Assembly (NCBI RefSeq): GCF_027111315.2
Contig: NZ_CP114289.2
Coordinates: 3,410,001-3,474,000, forward strand
Reading direction: 5' to 3'
DNA from: Flavobacterium limnophilum
GTDB taxonomy: Bacteria > Bacteroidota > Bacteroidia > Flavobacteriales > Flavobacteriaceae
Length of the DNA: 64,000 nt
Position 1 is the first letter of the stretch, and each line of letters starts with the position of its first letter. A model generated the notes under the pieces. It was not told the origin of the DNA. It searched no databases and saw only the letters and a program-made list of their open reading frames with translations. Position numbers and translations under genes: made by a program. Positions 8,002 through 16,957 of the stretch are shown here, one piece after another.

Positions 8002-10326
8002 ATGAAAACAAATAATTTGGGCTACCCTAGAATTGGCAGCAACAGAGAACTGAAAAAAGCCAGCGAATTATACTGGGCTGGAAAAATCACTGCAGATGAA
8101 TTGTTGGAAGTTGGACAAAACATCCGTGCAACAAACTGGCAATTACAAGCCAAAGCAGGAATCGATTTAATTCCTTCCAACGATTTTTCTTTCTACGACC
8201 AGGTGTTGGATTTAACGCTTACTTTGGGAGCAATTCCGAAACGTTATAACGAAATTGCAAAAACAAACTCCACTTTGGATTTGTATTTTGCCATGGCAAG
8301 AGGTTCGCAAAAAGAAGGACAAGACGTAGTGGCAATGGAAATGACCAAATGGTTTGACACCAACTACCACTATATCGTTCCTGAATTTACCCAAAACCAA
8401 AAATTCGAATTGTTTTCGACCAAAATAATTAACGAATTTGTGGAGTCCAAAAAATTAGGAATCACTACCAAGCCTGTACTTATAGGGCCTGTATCTTATC
8501 TTTTATTGGGTAAAGAAAAAGAAGAAGGTTTTCATAGAATTAATCTTATTGAAAAATTATTGCCTGTTTACTTTGAAATTCTGAACGCCTTACAAAACGA
8601 AGGAGCGGAATACATTCAATTGGACGAGCCGTTTTTAGCATTGAACTTAACCGACAAAGAACGTCTTGCCATTACTTTCGTTTACAATGAAATCAACAAA
8701 AATTTCCCTTCTCTAAAAATAATTTTGGCTAATTATTTTGACTGTTTTGGAGAGAATCTGGAGACTGTCTTGGCTTTGCCTGTTCATACTTTGCACTTGG
8801 ATTTGGTGCGTTGTTCTTCTCAATTGGATGACATTTTGGAGTCGGGAAAGTTGGCTACCAACGTAAATCTTTCCCTAGGAGTTGTGGACGGAAGAAACAT
8901 CTGGAAAAATGACTTCAAAAAATCTTTGGCATTAATCGAAAAAGCAACCAACGCAATTGGAAAAGATCGGGTTTTGATTGCTCCGTCTTGTTCTTTAATT
9001 CACTCTCCGTGCGATTTGGATTTAGAAACTAATGAAGCCACATTGACACCCGAAATCAAACAATGGTTGGCTTTTGCCAAACAAAAAATTGAAGAAATCG
9101 TATTGCTTCAGAATTTCGCTTTAGACGAAGTAAGTTTGGTCGATTCGGTTTCTTTTCAAGAAAACACTATAGCCAACGAGAACCGTAAAACCTCAAAGTT
9201 AATTCATAATGACGAAGTTAAAAATCGTGTGGCGAGCATTACAAAAGGCGACGATGAAAGAGAAAATCCATTTGCAGTTCGAAGAAAAAAACAAATTGAA
9301 GCCTTGAATCTTCCATTGTTTCCAACGACAACAATCGGTTCTTTTCCGCAAACGACTGAAGTTCGCAGCTGGAGAGCTAAGTTCAAAAAAGGCGAATTAT
9401 CTCAAGCAGAATATGATGATTTACTTCAAAAAGAAACCGAAGAAACCATTCGTTTTCAGGAAGAAACCGGAATCGACGTTTTGGTTCACGGAGAATTTGA
9501 ACGCAACGATATGGTGGAATATTTTGGAGAACAATTGGACGGATTTACCTTTACCAAAAACGGCTGGGTTCAGAGTTATGGCAGCCGATGCGTGAAACCT
9601 CCCGTTATTTATGGTGATGTTTCCCGTCCCAATCCAATGACAGTAAAATGGGCAGAATTTGCGCAATCGCTTACGCCAAAATGGGTCAAAGGAATGCTGA
9701 CAGGACCAGTTACTATCTTGCAATGGTCATTCGTTCGTAACGATCAGCCACGTTCCGAAACTTGCACCCAAATTGCTTTGGCGATACGTGATGAAGTTGT
9801 AGATTTAGAAAAAGCAGGTATCAAAATCATTCAAATTGACGAGCCTGCGATTCGTGAAGGATTGCCTTTGCGCAAAGAAGAATGGGCTAACTACTTGGAT
9901 TGGGCCATAAAAGCGTTTAGAATTTCGGCTTCCGGTGTAAAAGACGATACGCAAATTCACACGCACATGTGTTACAGCGAATTCAACGACATTATCCAAA
10001 ATATCGCCGATATGGATGCCGATGTAATCACGATTGAGTGTTCGCGTTCGCAAATGGAATTATTGGATATTTTTGCCGATTTTAAATACCCGAATGAAAT
10101 AGGCCCCGGCGTTTATGACATTCATTCACCAAGAGTTCCTTCACGAAATGAAATGGTTCATTTATTGGAAAAAGCCTCGGCCGTTGTTCCTGTTGACCAA
10201 CTTTGGGTGAATCCTGATTGTGGTTTGAAAACACGTCATTGGGACGAAACCAAAAAGGCATTGATCGAAATGGTCGCTGCCGCTAAAGAAATGCGAATTG
10301 CTGTTGAAAATAGTGCAACTGCATAA
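8002..10326 (+). CDS. metE: Cobalamin-independent methionine synthase (5-methyltetrahydropteroyltriglutamate-homocysteine methyltransferase)
   Basis: MetE transfers a methyl group from 5-methyltetrahydropteroyl-polyglutamate to homocysteine, the last step of methionine synthesis, without B12. The 774-aa product is slightly longer than E. coli MetE (753). It has both barrels: the N-terminal domain starts NNLGYPRIGSNRELKKA, and the catalytic C-terminal domain starts at PTTTIGSFPQT. Zinc and homocysteine residues are recognisable in IHTHMCYSEF (His and Cys), the glutamate of ITIECSRS, and the final cysteine in VNPDCGLKTRHW. Folate-binding GYGSRCVKPP-like sequence appears as SYGSRCVKPPVIYGDV. The start is ATG 8002; the nine extra codons from the TTG at 7975 overlap the promoter. 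It lies opposite an Lrp/AsnC regulator and ends at a strong terminator. Confidence 0.97.
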   Translation: MKTNNLGYPRIGSNRELKKASELYWAGKITADELLEVGQNIRATNWQLQAKAGIDLIPSNDFSFYDQVLDLTLTLGAIPKRYNEIAKTNSTLDLYFAMARGSQKEGQDVVAMEMTKWFDTNYHYIVPEFTQNQKFELFSTKIINEFVESKKLGITTKPVLIGPVSYLLLGKEKEEGFHRINLIEKLLPVYFEILNALQNEGAEYIQLDEPFLALNLTDKERLAITFVYNEINKNFPSLKIILANYFDCFGENLETVLALPVHTLHLDLVRCSSQLDDILESGKLATNVNLSLGVVDGRNIWKNDFKKSLALIEKATNAIGKDRVLIAPSCSLIHSPCDLDLETNEATLTPEIKQWLAFAKQKIEEIVLLQNFALDEVSLVDSVSFQENTIANENRKTSKLIHNDEVKNRVASITKGDDERENPFAVRRKKQIEALNLPLFPTTTIGSFPQTTEVRSWRAKFKKGELSQAEYDDLLQKETEETIRFQEETGIDVLVHGEFERNDMVEYFGEQLDGFTFTKNGWVQSYGSRCVKPPVIYGDVSRPNPMTVKWAEFAQSLTPKWVKGMLTGPVTILQWSFVRNDQPRSETCTQIALAIRDEVVDLEKAGIKIIQIDEPAIREGLPLRKEEWANYLDWAIKAFRISASGVKDDTQIHTHMCYSEFNDIIQNIADMDADVITIECSRSQMELLDIFADFKYPNEIGPGVYDIHSPRVPSRNEMVHLLEKASAVVPVDQLWVNPDCGLKTRHWDETKKALIEMVAAAKEMRIAVENSATA

Positions 10327-10333
10327 CCTTTAA

Positions 10334-10382
10334 CTAAAAAACACCTAGTAATTTCAATAATTCACTGGGTGTTTTTTTTTTA
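10334..10382 (+). terminator. metE terminator (also usable by the converging RDD gene)
   Basis: AACACCTAGT pairs with ACTGGGTGTT around an AT-rich loop, followed by ten T residues. On the opposite strand the A-run before the stem gives a T-run, so the hairpin can stop transcription from both sides. Confidence 0.8.
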
Positions 10383-10405
10383 AATATTTGCTTTTTATAA
10401 TTTCA

Positions 10406-10885
10406 TCAAGGAAAAGCAACAACTCCCTTTTTATGATTGAATTCGTGTTTTCGCACCACGTAGGTATCCGAAAAAAAATCGTGCAATCCCCTGACATTAC
10501 TTCCTAAAAAAGTAATTGCTTCAAGGGGAATAAAACGACACAGTGTTCGCAAGAGAATAATTTTATAGCTTGGTTTCAACCCATCCTTTGTCACCACGAT
10601 TGTTTTGGTAAAATACTTGGCAAAAGTCCTGGAAAAATACGTTTCGGTCAAAAAGTAGTATAAAAACAGTATTACGGACCAAAAAAACAATTTCTCGAAA
10701 GTTGTTGTCGATTCGACCCAAACCTTCAAGTCATAATTGTTTGTAACATCACCAATGATGGCGACTGTTGTTGCAATACTAATCAAGACAGTATGGACAA
10801 TCAATAAATCGAGAATGCAATTCAAAAAACGTTGCCCTCGTGTTGCCAATAAATCATCTGTAACAGTAAATTTTATATTTTCCAT
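10406..10885 (-). CDS. RDD family membrane protein
   Basis: A 159-aa integral membrane protein. It begins with a soluble stretch and the RDD-type segment ATRGQRFLNCILDLLIVHTV (about residues 14-33). Hydrophobic spans lie at about 22-45 and 66-84, with a weaker one near 112-130. The second half contains TKTIVVTKDGLKPSYKIILLRTLCRFIPLEAI, which resembles the conserved LGLRVVDxxG...RxLxRxLP block of the RDD family. The function of the family is mostly unknown; transport has been proposed for some members. It stands alone between metE and an unrecognised gene, with a candidate -7 box 55 bp upstream, and shares the metE terminator. Confidence 0.8.
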   Translation of the reverse strand: MENIKFTVTDDLLATRGQRFLNCILDLLIVHTVLISIATTVAIIGDVTNNYDLKVWVESTTTFEKLFFWSVILFLYYFLTETYFSRTFAKYFTKTIVVTKDGLKPSYKIILLRTLCRFIPLEAITFLGSNVRGLHDFFSDTYVVRKHEFNHKKGVVAFP

Positions 10886-10939
10886 TTTGAAGGTTTTTAA
10901 TTTTCAGGGAAAAAAGCTTTTTTGTAGCGATAACTCACT

Positions 10940-10947
10940 CAAATATA
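10940..10947 (-). promoter_or_regulatory. Candidate -7 box for the RDD gene
   Basis: The minus strand reads TATATTTG, an exact TAnnTTTG match, 55 bp upstream of the start at 10885. A TTTG lies upstream but at only 14 bp spacing, shorter than usual. The box is flanked by TCACT/AGTGA half-sites. Confidence 0.4.
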
Positions 10948-11017
10948 GTGAATTATTTTAACAAAAAATGATTTTAGAACAGAGAAAACTAGCCTCATTG
11001 ATTTGTAAATAGTTACA

Positions 11018-11047
11018 AAAAAAACAGCTACCAAAATTGATAGCTGC
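11018..11047 (-). terminator. Terminator of the 292-aa unknown gene
   Basis: On the minus strand CAGCTA and TAGCTG form a stem around an AT-rich loop and are followed by eight T residues, 22 bp after the stop at 11069. Confidence 0.7.
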
Positions 11048-11068
11048 CTTTGAAAAATTAAAATTCAA

Positions 11069-11947
11069 TTATGATGCCTGTCTTATTATATCTAAAGAAA
11101 TCTTAATTAAAGATTCTGTAGTAGGCTCTCCTTCATCATATTCAACCAAACTAGTAACATCGACATTTGACCTTATCTTTTCTTGATTCTTTACATAAAA
11201 TGTCTTAGTGGAGCCATTTATTCCTAATACGAAAGTGATTTCGTCATACTCTCCTTTATTCAAAAAAGGGATTTTTTCATTTGAAGAAGAAAATGTATTA
11301 AAGAGCTCTAACAATATATCTTTAAGATTTTGCCCTTCATTCATAACGTTATTCAACTTAAAAACTCTCTCTTCTCTTCCTAACAACAAATCATTTTCAA
11401 TCAACTTAAACTCTTTGAGCTTTCCAAATTCAAGATAATTTTCAATAAAATATCTTGGAGGCGCCTGCCTTAATTCCAATAAAAAATTTGAAACACCTTT
11501 GGTTCTCATAAAATTATTAAAAGCATTTTCAAAAATTGACTTAACTCCGTGATTTTCTTTTTTCTGCACAATCAAAAAACCAATTTTTGATCCTTTAGGC
11601 ACATGAATCAAATAGAAAAAATCTTTTGAAACCAGATCAACTCCTTTTATATCAAACTTTAATTTATTTGTTTTTCTGTCTTTTATCTTTCCTTTTTCAC
11701 CAGTATAAGCAGAATCAAAATAACCTGAAATTGTTCTGTTTGCTGAATTTTTATTTTGCAAATCACTCAAAGTAAAAGTCCTATATTTTCCTTGATTGTC
11801 TATATAGCCTCTTATATTTTGGTGTATATATCCGCAAAAATCATTCATCGTATCTAACAAGTCTTCATCTTCATTGTAAAAACTCAATACTTGTTGTTCT
11901 TTTGCTTTATTCAAAAGCATAAATCTGTAAATATTTAAATTTATCAT
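11069..11947 (-). CDS. Unrecognised 292-aa protein
   Basis: I do not recognise a family. The product is soluble, with no signal peptide or membrane span, and is rich in Lys, Asn, Glu and Phe. Notable stretches are FYNEDEDLLDTMNDFCGYIH near the N-terminus, RTISGYFDSAYTGEKGKIKD (about residues 71-90), FFYLIHVPKGSKIGFLIVQ (about 111-129), and a C-terminal VEYDEGEPTTESLIKISLD. The ATG at 11947 is followed by a second ATG nine codons later (MLLNKAKEQQ), which is equally possible as the start. The gene is a single unit with its own terminator, and its base composition is visibly more AT-rich than its neighbours, suggesting later arrival. A role in stress or defence is possible for such lone genes, but nothing in the sequence shows it. 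Confidence 0.6.
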   Translation of the reverse strand: MINLNIYRFMLLNKAKEQQVLSFYNEDEDLLDTMNDFCGYIHQNIRGYIDNQGKYRTFTLSDLQNKNSANRTISGYFDSAYTGEKGKIKDRKTNKLKFDIKGVDLVSKDFFYLIHVPKGSKIGFLIVQKKENHGVKSIFENAFNNFMRTKGVSNFLLELRQAPPRYFIENYLEFGKLKEFKLIENDLLLGREERVFKLNNVMNEGQNLKDILLELFNTFSSSNEKIPFLNKGEYDEITFVLGINGSTKTFYVKNQEKIRSNVDVTSLVEYDEGEPTTESLIKISLDIIRQAS

Positions 11948-12062
11948 TACTTTTCTTATTTTAAATTATTGTTTTGATTTGTTAATAATTTCTACAACCC
12001 TTGTAAAAACAAAGAGTTGAAAAAAAATTTATCAACGTTTTAAATTCTGTGAATAATTTAAC

Positions 12063-12092
12063 TTTGAAAGATGATATTTTTTTATACTTTTG
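12063..12092 (+). promoter_or_regulatory. Full-consensus promoter driving a small RNA
   Basis: TTTG (12063-12066) and TACTTTTG (12085-12092) are separated by 18 bp, an excellent match to the Bacteroidota TTTG-N(17-23)-TAnnTTTG promoter. It is the best promoter seen in this window. No open reading frame follows; a structured transcript ending in an intrinsic terminator does. Confidence 0.75.
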
Positions 12093-12097
12093 AAGTA

Positions 12098-12214
12098 TAA
12101 ATAAGCGGGTGAGGTAACCTCATCATCTTTATATAACTTAAATTTTTAGGGAGTCGGATCCAAAATAATTAAGTTACAAAGTAGGGATATCTTCACGGAC
12201 ATCCCTTTTTTTTT
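12098..12214 (+). ncRNA. Candidate structured small RNA, about 117 nt
   Basis: The transcript predicted from the promoter at 12063-12092 starts near 12098 and ends in a terminator. It has three stems: UGAGG-uaa-CCUCA (about 12109-12121); an 8-bp perfect pairing UAACUUAA (12134-12141) with UUAAGUUA (12169-12176) enclosing a 27-nt segment with GGGAGUCGGAUCC; and the terminator AGGGAUaUC-uucacg-GAcAUCCCU (12183-12205) followed by nine U residues. No start codon with a credible reading frame is inside. It lies between the 292-aa gene and nrdA, both on the other strand, so it is an independent unit. I do not recognise it as tmRNA, SRP RNA or RNase P RNA. It may be a Bacteroidota-specific sRNA or a 6S-like RNA, though it is short for the latter. 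Confidence 0.65.
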
Positions 12215-12271
12215 ATGCTATGCCATTCTTGTTTTTTCTTTACCCCAGCATTTAATTTATTGATTAATATT

Positions 12272-12303
12272 GCATAAAAAGGCTTCAATTACGAAGCCTT
12301 TCA
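12272..12303 (-). terminator. nrdA terminator
   Basis: AAAGGCTTC and GAAGCCTTT form a perfect 9-bp stem around a 6-nt loop (12278-12301). Read on the minus strand it is followed by TTTTTATGC. It begins 20 bp after the nrdA stop. Confidence 0.75.
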
Positions 12304-12320
12304 TTATTGTTTATATAAAA

Positions 12321-14750
12321 TTACGAACCGCACATTTCGCAATCTTCCGGACCGGCATTTTTGGCCAATTCAATCATTGCCCTGTATTCTTCGGCTGTCA
12401 TTTCGACTTGTTCGTTTACAGCAGCAACAGGTTGCAATCTTTGTTCGGCTACTTGCGCTGCAACTTCAGTTGGTTCCGATTTTTTGTCGTTGTTCAATGT
12501 GAATTTAATGGCATCAACAGCTGATTTTGTTCTTAAGTAATACATTCCAGTTTTCAATCCAGATTGCCAAGCGTAGAAGTGCATTGAAGTCAATTTAGAG
12601 TAATTGGCGTTTTGCATAAACAAGTTCAACGATTGCGATTGATCTACAAAATAACCACGTTGACGAGACATATCGATGATATCTTTCATTGACATTTCCC
12701 AAACGGTCTTGTACAATTCTTTCAAGTCTTGCGGAATATTTAAGTCCTGAACCGAACCATTGTTGCGCATCAATTCTTGTTTCAAAGTTTCGTTCCAAAG
12801 TCCGCGTTCCACCAAATCATTTAACAAATGTTTGTTTACCACGATAAATTCTCCCGAAAGCACGCGTCTGGTGTAAATATTGGAAGTATATGGCTCGAAT
12901 GCTTCGTTATTACCCAAAATTTGTGAAGTCGAAGCGGTTGGCATCGGTGCCACCAACAAGGAGTTTCTTACTCCGTGTTCCATCACTTCTTTTCTCAAGG
13001 ATGCCCAGTCCCAACGTCCTGAAAGCTCTTCGTCTTTCATTCCCCAAAGGTTGTGTTGGAATTCTCCTTGCGAAATTGGCGATCCTCCATAGGTAGAATA
13101 AGGTCCTTCTTCTTTTGCCATTTCCATCGAAGCGGTTACGGCTGCAAAGTACAAAGTTTCGAAAATTTCTTGGTTCAATTTCTTGGCTTCGTCACTGGTA
13201 AAAGGCATACGCAACATAATGAAAGCATCGGCAAGACCTTGCACTCCAAGACCAATTGGACGATGACGCATATTGGAATTCTCGGCTTCGACAACTGGAT
13301 AGTAATTTCTGTCGATAACTTTATTCAAGTTTCTGGTTACTCGTTTGGTAACAGTAAACAACAATTCGTGATTGAATGTTTTGTTTTCCACAAACATTGG
13401 CAACGAAAGCGAAGCCAAATTACAAACGGCAATTTCATCACTTGAGGTATATTCCATAATCTCGGTACACAAATTCGATGAACGAATGGTTCCCAGATTT
13501 TTTTGGTTTGATTTACGGTTTACGGCATCTTTGTACAACATATATGGCGTTCCGGTTTCGATTTGCGATTCCAGAATTTTCTCCCACAATTCGTGTGCTT
13601 TGATCGTTTTCCTGCCTTTTCCTGCTTTTTCGTAATCGGTGTACATTTTTTCGAATTCCTCGCCATAAACATCATACAAACCTGGACATTCATTTGGACA
13701 CATTAATGTCCAATCTCCATTTTCTTGCACCCGTTTCATGAACAAATCCGAAGTCCACATTGCAAAGAATAAATCTCTGGCGCGCATTTCTTCTTTTCCG
13801 GTATTCTTTTTCAAATCCAAGAATTCGAAAATATCAGCGTGCCAAGTTTCGATGTAAATCGCAAAACTACCTTTACGTTTTCCACCACCTTGATCCACAT
13901 AACGAGCAGTATCGTTAAAAACTCTCAACATCGGAACAATTCCGTTCGATGTTCCGTTGGTGCCACGAATGTAAGAACCCGTTGCACGAACGTTGTGAAT
14001 AGAAAGCCCTACTCCACCTGCCGATTGCGAGATTTTTGCCGTGTTTTTTAAGGTGTCGTAAATTCCGTCGATACTGTCGTCTTTCATTGCCAAAAGGAAA
14101 CAAGAAGACATTTGAGGTTTTGGAGTTCCCGAGTTGAACAATGTTGGCGTGGCGTGTGTAAAGAATTTTTTCGACATCAAGTCGTAAGTTTCTATTACCG
14201 ATTTCAAATCATCTAAGTGAATCCCCACCGAAACACGCATCAACATGTGTTGCGGACGCTCCACAATTTTTCCGTTTATTCTCAATAAATACGAACGTTC
14301 CAAGGTTTTGAAACCAAAATAATCGTAGTTGAAATCTCTATTGTATATGATATGCGAATCCAAGAATTCGGCATTTTCCATAATTACTTTATGCACTTCG
14401 TCCGAAAGCAAAGGTGCTTCCAGATTGGTTCTCGGATTTACATAATGAAACATTTCGTTCATGGTTTCCGAGAATGATTTTTTGGTATTGGAATGCAAAT
14501 TCGAAATGGCAATTCTGGCAGCCAATTGTGCATAATCAGGATGCGCAATGGTCATAGAGGCTGCAGTTTCTGCCGCAAGATTATCTAATTCTGATGTTGA
14601 AACTCCATCGTAAAGTCCTTCAATTACTCTCATTGCCACTTTTACGGCATCTACTAAATCATTCAAACCATAGCATAGTTTTTTAATCCTATCCGTGATT
14701 TTGTCGAACATTACCGGCTCTTTGTGGCCATCTCTTTTTACTACGTACAT
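12321..14750 (-). CDS. nrdA: Ribonucleoside-diphosphate reductase, class I, alpha subunit
   Basis: The large subunit of aerobic ribonucleotide reductase reduces NDPs to dNDPs using a radical passed from the beta subunit. Residues 1-90 are the ATP-cone allosteric domain ([20 protein letters not shown]). The catalytic barrel contains [15 protein letters not shown] (first redox cysteine), [20 protein letters not shown] with the N-x-C-x-E active site and second redox cysteine, and the GxGxxG-like [41 protein letters not shown] is conserved in class I enzymes. The C-terminal tail ends EDCEMCGS, the mobile C-x-x-C pair that is re-reduced by thioredoxin or glutaredoxin. At 809 aa the length is typical. 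It lies 195 bp downstream of nrdB in the same direction and ends at a good terminator. Confidence 0.97.
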   Translation of the reverse strand: MYVVKRDGHKEPVMFDKITDRIKKLCYGLNDLVDAVKVAMRVIEGLYDGVSTSELDNLAAETAASMTIAHPDYAQLAARIAISNLHSNTKKSFSETMNEMFHYVNPRTNLEAPLLSDEVHKVIMENAEFLDSHIIYNRDFNYDYFGFKTLERSYLLRINGKIVERPQHMLMRVSVGIHLDDLKSVIETYDLMSKKFFTHATPTLFNSGTPKPQMSSCFLLAMKDDSIDGIYDTLKNTAKISQSAGGVGLSIHNVRATGSYIRGTNGTSNGIVPMLRVFNDTARYVDQGGGKRKGSFAIYIETWHADIFEFLDLKKNTGKEEMRARDLFFAMWTSDLFMKRVQENGDWTLMCPNECPGLYDVYGEEFEKMYTDYEKAGKGRKTIKAHELWEKILESQIETGTPYMLYKDAVNRKSNQKNLGTIRSSNLCTEIMEYTSSDEIAVCNLASLSLPMFVENKTFNHELLFTVTKRVTRNLNKVIDRNYYPVVEAENSNMRHRPIGLGVQGLADAFIMLRMPFTSDEAKKLNQEIFETLYFAAVTASMEMAKEEGPYSTYGGSPISQGEFQHNLWGMKDEELSGRWDWASLRKEVMEHGVRNSLLVAPMPTASTSQILGNNEAFEPYTSNIYTRRVLSGEFIVVNKHLLNDLVERGLWNETLKQELMRNNGSVQDLNIPQDLKELYKTVWEMSMKDIIDMSRQRGYFVDQSQSLNLFMQNANYSKLTSMHFYAWQSGLKTGMYYLRTKSAVDAIKFTLNNDKKSEPTEVAAQVAEQRLQPVAAVNEQVEMTAEEYRAMIELAKNAGPEDCEMCGS

Positions 14751-14945
14751 AATCTTGTTGTTTTTTAAAACAGAAAATCCCTTTCCTGTTTTGGTGAATT
14801 TGTATTACTGTTTTGGGAAACCAATCCCGGTATTATTCTAATTTTGTTCCAACAATTAGGGTATATTCGCCTTGTCCCGAAACAATCGAGAGGAAGCTAA
14901 TCTCTTTTAAATTTAAGATTTTTTTGTAAAAAATGTTTCTATTTT

Positions 14946-15923
14946 TTAAAAATCAGCGTCGAAACTAATTTTTTGAGCATCTGAGTCGTTATTCATAACT
15001 CCTGCTTTTTGGTATTCGGCTACTTTCTTTTCAAAGAAATTGGTTTTTCCCTGAAGCGAAATCATATCCATAAAATCAAAGGGATTTGGTGTATTATATT
15101 CTCTTTCACAACCTAATTCCACCAATAATCTATCAGTAACAAACTCTAAATACTGAGTCATCAAGGTGGCGTTCATTCCAATCAAACTCACAGGAATAGA
15201 CTCGGTGATGAATTCTCTTTCGATATTCAAGGCATCGACAATAATTTCCCGGATACGTTCTTTTGGCACTTTTTTCACTAAATGGTGGTTGTGTAAATGC
15301 ACGGCAAAATCACAATGAACGCCTTCGTCACGAGAAATTAATTCGTTCGAAAAGGTCAATCCCGGCATCAAACCCCGTTTTTTCAACCAGAAAATCGAAC
15401 AAAAACTTCCTGAAAAGAATATACCTTCAACGGCTGCAAAAGCAATTAATCTTTCGGCAAAAGAATCTGATTCTATCCATTTCAAAGCCCAATCCGCTTT
15501 TTTCTTGATAGCTGGAAAGACATCTATTGCTGTAAATAATTGTGTTTTTTCGGCCTCGTCTTTTACGTAAGTGTCTATCAAAAGTGAATAGGTTTCGCTA
15601 TGGATGTTTTCCATCATAATCTGGAAACCGTAGAAGAATTTTGCTTCGGCATATTGTACTTCATTCACGAAATTTTCGGCCAAATTCTCGTTGACAATTC
15701 CGTCCGAAGCCGCAAAAAACGCCAAAATGTGTTTCACGAAATATTTTTCGTCTTCGCTCAACTTGTTGTTCCAATCGTTCAAATCTTGGGACAAATCTAT
15801 TTCTTCTGCAGTCCAGAAACTGGCTTCCATACTTTTATAAAACTCCCAAATATCCTGATGTTTGATAGGAAAAATTACGAAACGGTTTTTGTTTTCTTGT
15901 AAGATTGGTTCGATTTGTGACAT
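14946..15923 (-). CDS. nrdB: Ribonucleoside-diphosphate reductase, class I, beta subunit
   Basis: The 325-aa small subunit holds the dimetal site and the radical used by NrdA. Metal ligands are visible in the ferritin-like bundle: the acidic residues of [34 protein letters not shown] (Glu, His and the radical tyrosine), [12 protein letters not shown] and [14 protein letters not shown]. The presence of Tyr after HSE indicates a tyrosyl radical enzyme rather than a Tyr-less class Ic. The C-terminal tail ([12 protein letters not shown]) is the segment that docks on NrdA. The order nrdB-nrdA on the minus strand, with a 195-bp spacer, suggests co-transcription, although the spacer is long enough for a second promoter. 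A DnaA-box-like 9-mer lies 92 bp upstream. Confidence 0.97.
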   Translation of the reverse strand: MSQIEPILQENKNRFVIFPIKHQDIWEFYKSMEASFWTAEEIDLSQDLNDWNNKLSEDEKYFVKHILAFFAASDGIVNENLAENFVNEVQYAEAKFFYGFQIMMENIHSETYSLLIDTYVKDEAEKTQLFTAIDVFPAIKKKADWALKWIESDSFAERLIAFAAVEGIFFSGSFCSIFWLKKRGLMPGLTFSNELISRDEGVHCDFAVHLHNHHLVKKVPKERIREIIVDALNIEREFITESIPVSLIGMNATLMTQYLEFVTDRLLVELGCEREYNTPNPFDFMDMISLQGKTNFFEKKVAEYQKAGVMNNDSDAQKISFDADF

Positions 15924-16014
15924 TGCGATTTTTATTTTTTGAAATTTTAAACGAATTATTACGTTTTCTTCGATTACAAAGATTGTGAATTATGACGGTT
16001 ATAAAAAGTCAAAC

Positions 16015-16023
16015 TTATCCACA
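16015..16023 (+). promoter_or_regulatory. Perfect DnaA-box sequence upstream of nrdB
   Basis: TTATCCACA matches the high-affinity DnaA box and lies 92 bp before the nrdB start. DnaA boxes regulate nrdAB in E. coli. One such 9-mer is expected by chance in a 64-kb AT-rich window, so this is only suggestive. Confidence 0.25.
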
Positions 16024-16168
16024 ATCGGCTTGAGTTTTTAACAATTGGAATGCTTTTTACGTAAACAACAAATAGCTGTATATCAAATATTTAAAAAATG
16101 TAAAAACCAGAAAACGCCCTAAAACATAGGGGTTTAAAAGAGATAAGACAGGAAATTTATTAATTGTT

Positions 16169-16741
16169 TTAACGTTCTCTTTTGAGTTCCTCGGCGACTT
16201 TTTCGAGTTCCAAATACCAGTCTTCGCCAAATCTGCGAATGAGTGCTTCCTTGACAAATTTATAAACCGGAACTTCCAATTCTTTGCCCAAAGAACAGGC
16301 ATCGTCGCAAATGTCCCACTTGTCATAATTTACCGCGGCAAATTCCGTGAAATCCTTGACGCGAATGGGATATAAATGACAAGAAACTGGTTTTTTCCAA
16401 TCGACAATTCCCTGATTGTAGGCTTGCTCGATTCCGCAGAGTGCGGTTTTGCCGTCAAAGATGACGTAAGCACAATCTTTATTGTCAATTAACGGCGTTT
16501 CAAGATCGCCATCGGTACCTTTTGTCCAAGCCCCCTGCGCTTCGATGGCGGCAATGCCTTCTTTGCGTAGAAATGGTTTTACTTTTGGATAAATGGCTTC
16601 CATAATTTTGGTTTCGGCTTCGCTCAAAGGCGCTCCAGCGTCGCCATCGACACAACATGCGCCTTTGCAAGCCGATAAATTACAAACAAATTCTTTTTCA
16701 AGAATATCTTCCGATACAATGGTTTTTCCTAGTTGAAACAT
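16169..16741 (-). CDS. DUF3109 family protein
   Basis: A 190-aa cytosolic Cys-rich protein with the arrangement of the DUF3109 family, related to the YkgJ-type zinc/iron cluster proteins. Cysteines cluster in FVCNLSACKGACCVDGDAG (residues 19-36), NKDCAYVI and ALCGIEQAY in the middle, KPVSCHLYPIRV near 120 and DICDDACSL near 144, suggesting a bound metal or cluster. The biochemical role is unknown. It is a single-gene unit divergent from marC. A TAnnTTTG box ends five bases before the ATG, so the mRNA may have almost no leader. Confidence 0.85.
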   Translation of the reverse strand: MFQLGKTIVSEDILEKEFVCNLSACKGACCVDGDAGAPLSEAETKIMEAIYPKVKPFLRKEGIAAIEAQGAWTKGTDGDLETPLIDNKDCAYVIFDGKTALCGIEQAYNQGIVDWKKPVSCHLYPIRVKDFTEFAAVNYDKWDICDDACSLGKELEVPVYKFVKEALIRRFGEDWYLELEKVAEELKRER

Positions 16742-16745
16742 TTTG

Positions 16746-16753
16746 CAAAGATA
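16746..16753 (-). promoter_or_regulatory. Candidate -7 box very close to the DUF3109 start
   Basis: The minus strand reads TATCTTTG, an exact TAnnTTTG, with only 4 bases between it and the ATG at 16741. A start point about 6-7 nt downstream of the box would fall on the start codon, implying a leaderless or nearly leaderless transcript. No good -33 element was identified. Confidence 0.4.
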
Positions 16754-16928
16754 CTTTTCAATTCTGAATTTTGAATGTTAAATTTTGAGTTTCTCACGAC
16801 TTTAACATCTATCGTGTTTTATCTTTTTAGTTATGTCGAAAAACCAACAAAACCAACAACTGCTGTTTGATTATTGCGGATTATTCAAAAAAATGTTATA
16901 AATTTAATTATTCACACCTGAAATTCAA

Positions 16929-16936
16929 TACTTTTG
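16929..16936 (+). promoter_or_regulatory. Candidate marC -7 box
   Basis: TACTTTTG matches TAnnTTTG and lies 21 bp before the marC ATG at 16958, predicting a leader of about 15 nt. The -33 region offers only TTA at 18 bp spacing. Confidence 0.45.
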
Positions 16937-16957
16937 TTTTATCAAAAACACTAATTT

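Noticed and set aside
16057..16326. 89-codon minus-strand frame overlapping the DUF3109 gene
   Set aside because: It is an out-of-frame shadow of the DUF3109 3' half, running on into the AT-rich spacer.
12048..16916. DnaA-box-like 9-mers at 12048-12056, 16015-16023 and 16908-16916 as an origin of replication
   Set aside because: The spacing is several kb, there is no dnaA/dnaN neighbourhood, and a few matches to the degenerate box are expected by chance in a window of this composition.
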